Shown here one piece after another: positions 61,941-64,000 of a stretch of 64,000 bases of DNA. This DNA comes from Sneathiella chinensis (GTDB lineage: Bacteria > Pseudomonadota > Alphaproteobacteria > Sneathiellales > Sneathiellaceae): positions 992,001-1,056,000 of the forward strand of contig NZ_VNWN01000002.1 in assembly GCF_012720115.1 (NCBI RefSeq). The letters run 5' to 3'. The first letter of the stretch is position 1. Each line of letters opens with the position of its first letter. The translations under genes and the position numbers were made by a program. The notes under the pieces were generated by a model. It worked only from the letters and a program-made list of their open reading frames with translations. It made no database searches and was not told the origin of the DNA.

Positions 61941-63725
61941 GTGTTTGGAATTTCTGAGAATTTGACAGGACTGGCGCGTGGTATGAAGCTGGCCCTTGGA
62001 GCAGGGATGTGCTCGGCACTTCTGATGAGCGGCGCGCTGGCCCAGACAACCTCGAACGCTGCCACGGTCGATAATCCTTTTGCTTCGGACATGCCCGCCA
62101 GCCAGAGCCATATGGTGCCGGTTATCCCGACGGACGGAGAGGTGAACGGCGGACAGTCGGATATTGTTCGCAATCCTGCCTTGCCCAACCCGGAGGAAAC
62201 CACCACGCCTTACGGTCAGGTCTCGCCCGTTCTGGAAGAGGCTGAAATTTTCCCGTTTGGTCACCAGTTGTTCGCCAAATCAAATTTTGTCGATCAAAGC
62301 CTGTCCGTGAATTCCGACTATGCCATTTCTCCGGGGGACCGGATCGTGGTCAAGATGTGGGGCGCGCGGGTGTATGAAAATGTCCTGTCCGTGGACGTAC
62401 AGGGCAATATCTTCATTCCCGAGGTCGGTCCCATCTATGTGGAGGGATCCCGAAATTCCCAGCTGAATTCAATCGTCGGGAAAAGCGTGTCCCGCGTCTT
62501 CACGGACAATGTGAAGGTCTATACAAACCTGCTGGGAACGCAGCCGATCGGTGTTTTTGTCACGGGCGCGGTAAAATACCCGGGCCGTTATCCGGGCGCG
62601 AAGTCAGACAGTATTCTTTATTATCTGTCCCGGGCAGGCGGCGTTGACCCCGAGCAGGGCAGCTATCGGTCCATTCTGGTGCGGCGAAAAGGGGAAACCC
62701 TTGCCTCGGTCGACCTGTATAACTTCCTCGTCAATGGTGACCTGGCGGATGTCCAGTTTGAAGACAAGGACACCATTGTAGTGGGCGCGCAGCTTCCAAC
62801 GGTCAGTGTCTCCGGTGAGGTGAAGAACAGCTACAAGTTTGAAATCGATCCGCGGACCTATTCCGGGGCGGATGTGTTGCGGATTGCCAACCCGAAGGGA
62901 ACCGCAAGCCACGTCCTGCTGAAAGGTGTGCGGGGGGACAAGGCGATCAGCCAGTTCATCACGATGGATCAGGCACAAAGGTCCCGCTTGGCAGCAGGCG
63001 ACCAGTTGTTTGTGGAAAGCGATCAGACCTCTGACGAGATTACCGTCAAGGTGAGCGGCAATACGGAAGGGGCCTCAACCTTGACCGTTTCAAGGTCCGC
63101 AACCCTTGGCCAGATTGCCAACCTGATCAAAACCGATCCGCTGACCCATGAGTTGGGAGCGATCTATATCCGCCGCCCGTCGGTCGCAGAGCGTCAGAAG
63201 CGGGCCATTGAAAAGTCACTTTATGAATTGCAGCGGTCGGTCCTGACCGGTTCTTCCTCCAGCACCAGTGCCTCCCAGATCCGTGTGCAGGAAGCGCAAC
63301 TGATTGATCGGTTTGTGCAGCAGGCGCGGGCGGTCGAGCCCGAAGGGCGTGTGGTCCTGTCCGGGGTTGATTGGTCCGGCACCCATGTTGAGGACGGGGA
63401 CGAGATTGTCATTCCGGAGAAAACGGATGTTGTCTTCATCAGTGGTGAAGTGAAGGTTCCGCAAACCATCTTGTGGCGGGAAGAGTATTCATCGGCTGAC
63501 TATATCGAGGCGTCAGGTGGCCTGAGCAACCGGGGCGATGACGACAGGCTTGTGATTGTCCGGCTGGACGGGTCGGTTCATGACGGCAGCAAGAAAATCA
63601 TGAAGGGCGACCAGATTCTGGTGCTGCCAAGGATTGATACCAAGCTGTTCGCCATGTTCAAGGATCTGGTGGAAATCACCTACCGGGTGGCCTTGTCGGC
63701 TGCTGTGGTCCTGCGGGCGGATTAA
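61941..63725 (+). CDS. Polysaccharide export outer-membrane protein (Wza/KpsD-like)
   Basis: A 594-residue exporter. The GTG start at 61941 gives a signal peptide with its core at about residues 15-36 (MKLALGAGMCSALLMSGALA); ATG 61983 is the alternative start. The poly-export domain begins NSDYAISPGDRIVVKMWGAR and continues IFIPEVGPIYVEG, and SLBB domains follow (PIGVFVTGAVKYPGRYPGAK, TVSVSGEVKNSYKFEIDPRT, VVFISGEVKVPQTILWREEY). It ends in a hydrophobic helix (VEITYRVALSAAVVLRAD). It forms the outer-membrane channel used by KpsMTE-type exporters. A GC hairpin follows at 63749. Confidence 0.9.
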   Translation: MFGISENLTGLARGMKLALGAGMCSALLMSGALAQTTSNAATVDNPFASDMPASQSHMVPVIPTDGEVNGGQSDIVRNPALPNPEETTTPYGQVSPVLEEAEIFPFGHQLFAKSNFVDQSLSVNSDYAISPGDRIVVKMWGARVYENVLSVDVQGNIFIPEVGPIYVEGSRNSQLNSIVGKSVSRVFTDNVKVYTNLLGTQPIGVFVTGAVKYPGRYPGAKSDSILYYLSRAGGVDPEQGSYRSILVRRKGETLASVDLYNFLVNGDLADVQFEDKDTIVVGAQLPTVSVSGEVKNSYKFEIDPRTYSGADVLRIANPKGTASHVLLKGVRGDKAISQFITMDQAQRSRLAAGDQLFVESDQTSDEITVKVSGNTEGASTLTVSRSATLGQIANLIKTDPLTHELGAIYIRRPSVAERQKRAIEKSLYELQRSVLTGSSSSTSASQIRVQEAQLIDRFVQQARAVEPEGRVVLSGVDWSGTHVEDGDEIVIPEKTDVVFISGEVKVPQTILWREEYSSADYIEASGGLSNRGDDDRLVIVRLDGSVHDGSKKIMKGDQILVLPRIDTKLFAMFKDLVEITYRVALSAAVVLRAD

Positions 63726-63748
63726 ACCTGTAGATAGAACATGCGGCT

Positions 63749-63776
63749 GGGGACGGGCGCTATCTGCCTTGTCCCC
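63749..63776 (+). terminator. Hairpin after the exporter gene
   Basis: GGGGAC (63749-63754) pairs with GTCCCC (63771-63776), with GGC/GCC inside. No U-run follows, so termination is uncertain. Confidence 0.35.
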
Positions 63777-63875
63777 GCGTTGCCACGGCAGGCGGAGAAC
63801 TTTTCCTGTTTTGTTTTACGAGTTCAGCCTGTACCCTTGTGGAAAAGGACCTGTGCCAAAAGATAGGAAAATGCC

Positions 63876-64000
63876 GTGACCTTTGAAATCCGACTGGCAG
63901 TGCCAAGTGATGCCTCCTTTATTGCTGATCATCTTTGCCGTGCAGGCGGGGGGCTGATGGAGTTTTTGCTGGCTGATATCATTCCCGATGTGGTGCCGGA
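63876..64000 (+). CDS. GNAT family N-acetyltransferase (N-terminus only, cut by window edge)
   Basis: A frame from GTG 63876 (AGGAAAA in front) that stays open to the window end. The visible 41 residues read TFEIRLAVPSDASFIADHLC, then RAGGGLMEFLLADIIPDVV. The start and the ...RAGGGLMEFLLADI... pattern resemble the N-terminal strand and first helices of a GNAT family group; the acetyl-CoA site is outside. Low confidence in the exact family. Confidence 0.55.
   Translation, partial: MTFEIRLAVPSDASFIADHLCRAGGGLMEFLLADIIPDVVP

Overview
The window reads as a chromosomal segment of a free-living, probably marine, alphaproteobacterium of Rhodospirillales, Sneathiella or Emcibacter type. I infer this from gene content only: a CpdR-type single-domain response regulator beside N-formylglutamate amidohydrolase and tRNA-Val, the block DUF1285 - Nudix CoA pyrophosphatase - DUF6111 - CCA tRNA nucleotidyltransferase opposite a MoxR-DUF58-DUF4159 operon, a TRAP dicarboxylate-type importer, and a Wza/KpsD plus KpsMTE capsule exporter. 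No rRNA, CRISPR array, insertion sequence or prophage was recognised. Both ends are cut inside genes (AsmA-like on the left, a GNAT acetyltransferase on the right).

Layout. 1-31 kb is ordinary chromosome: AsmA-like protein, EamA permease, TRAP transporter operon with a good terminator, VWA protein, flavin reductase, GNAT; then a four-gene minus-strand operon (MoxR ATPase, DUF58, BatA-N/DUF4159 and a second large membrane protein); then the DUF1285-nudix-DUF6111-cca operon, Ada, a lytic transglycosylase, N-formylglutamate amidohydrolase, CpdR, tRNA-Val(GAC) with a clear promoter, a P-loop kinase, MscS, a DUF748/AsmA-like protein, a CoA transferase and a 1,076-residue membrane-anchored coiled-coil protein. 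31-35 kb holds a DUF4870-like membrane protein, a class III cyclase with TolB-like and TPR regions, and the BipA/TypA GTPase.

35.4-63.7 kb is a surface polysaccharide (capsule) locus. Sugar-nucleotide genes: an SQD1-type UDP-sulfoquinovose synthase, a CapD/PseB-like 4,6-dehydratase, a NeuB-family nonulosonate synthase without its SAF domain, a CMP-sugar synthetase fused to a KdsC-like HAD phosphatase, a free ManC-type cupin and a UDP-hexose epimerase. Assembly and modification: two DUF6716-like putative glycosyltransferases, a three-domain glycosyltransferase and its two-domain paralogue, a tandem pair of GT4 enzymes, a GT2 enzyme, a GSCFA protein and a PAPS-type sulfotransferase. Export: a permease (KpsM) carrying a long TPR extension, KpsT, KpsE, a small lipoprotein and a Wza/KpsD-like outer-membrane exporter. 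Genes between about 42.7 and 57.1 kb are visibly richer in A+T than those on both sides, which suggests a replaceable capsule cassette.

The points I consider most worth a second look are the TPR-KpsM fusion, the NeuB(no SAF)/NeuA-HAD pair, the co-occurrence of a sulfoquinovose synthase and a sulfotransferase, and two genes whose conserved N-termini extend upstream of every ATG/GTG/TTG and appear to begin at ATC codons. Family names come from recognising sequence motifs by eye; no database search was run.
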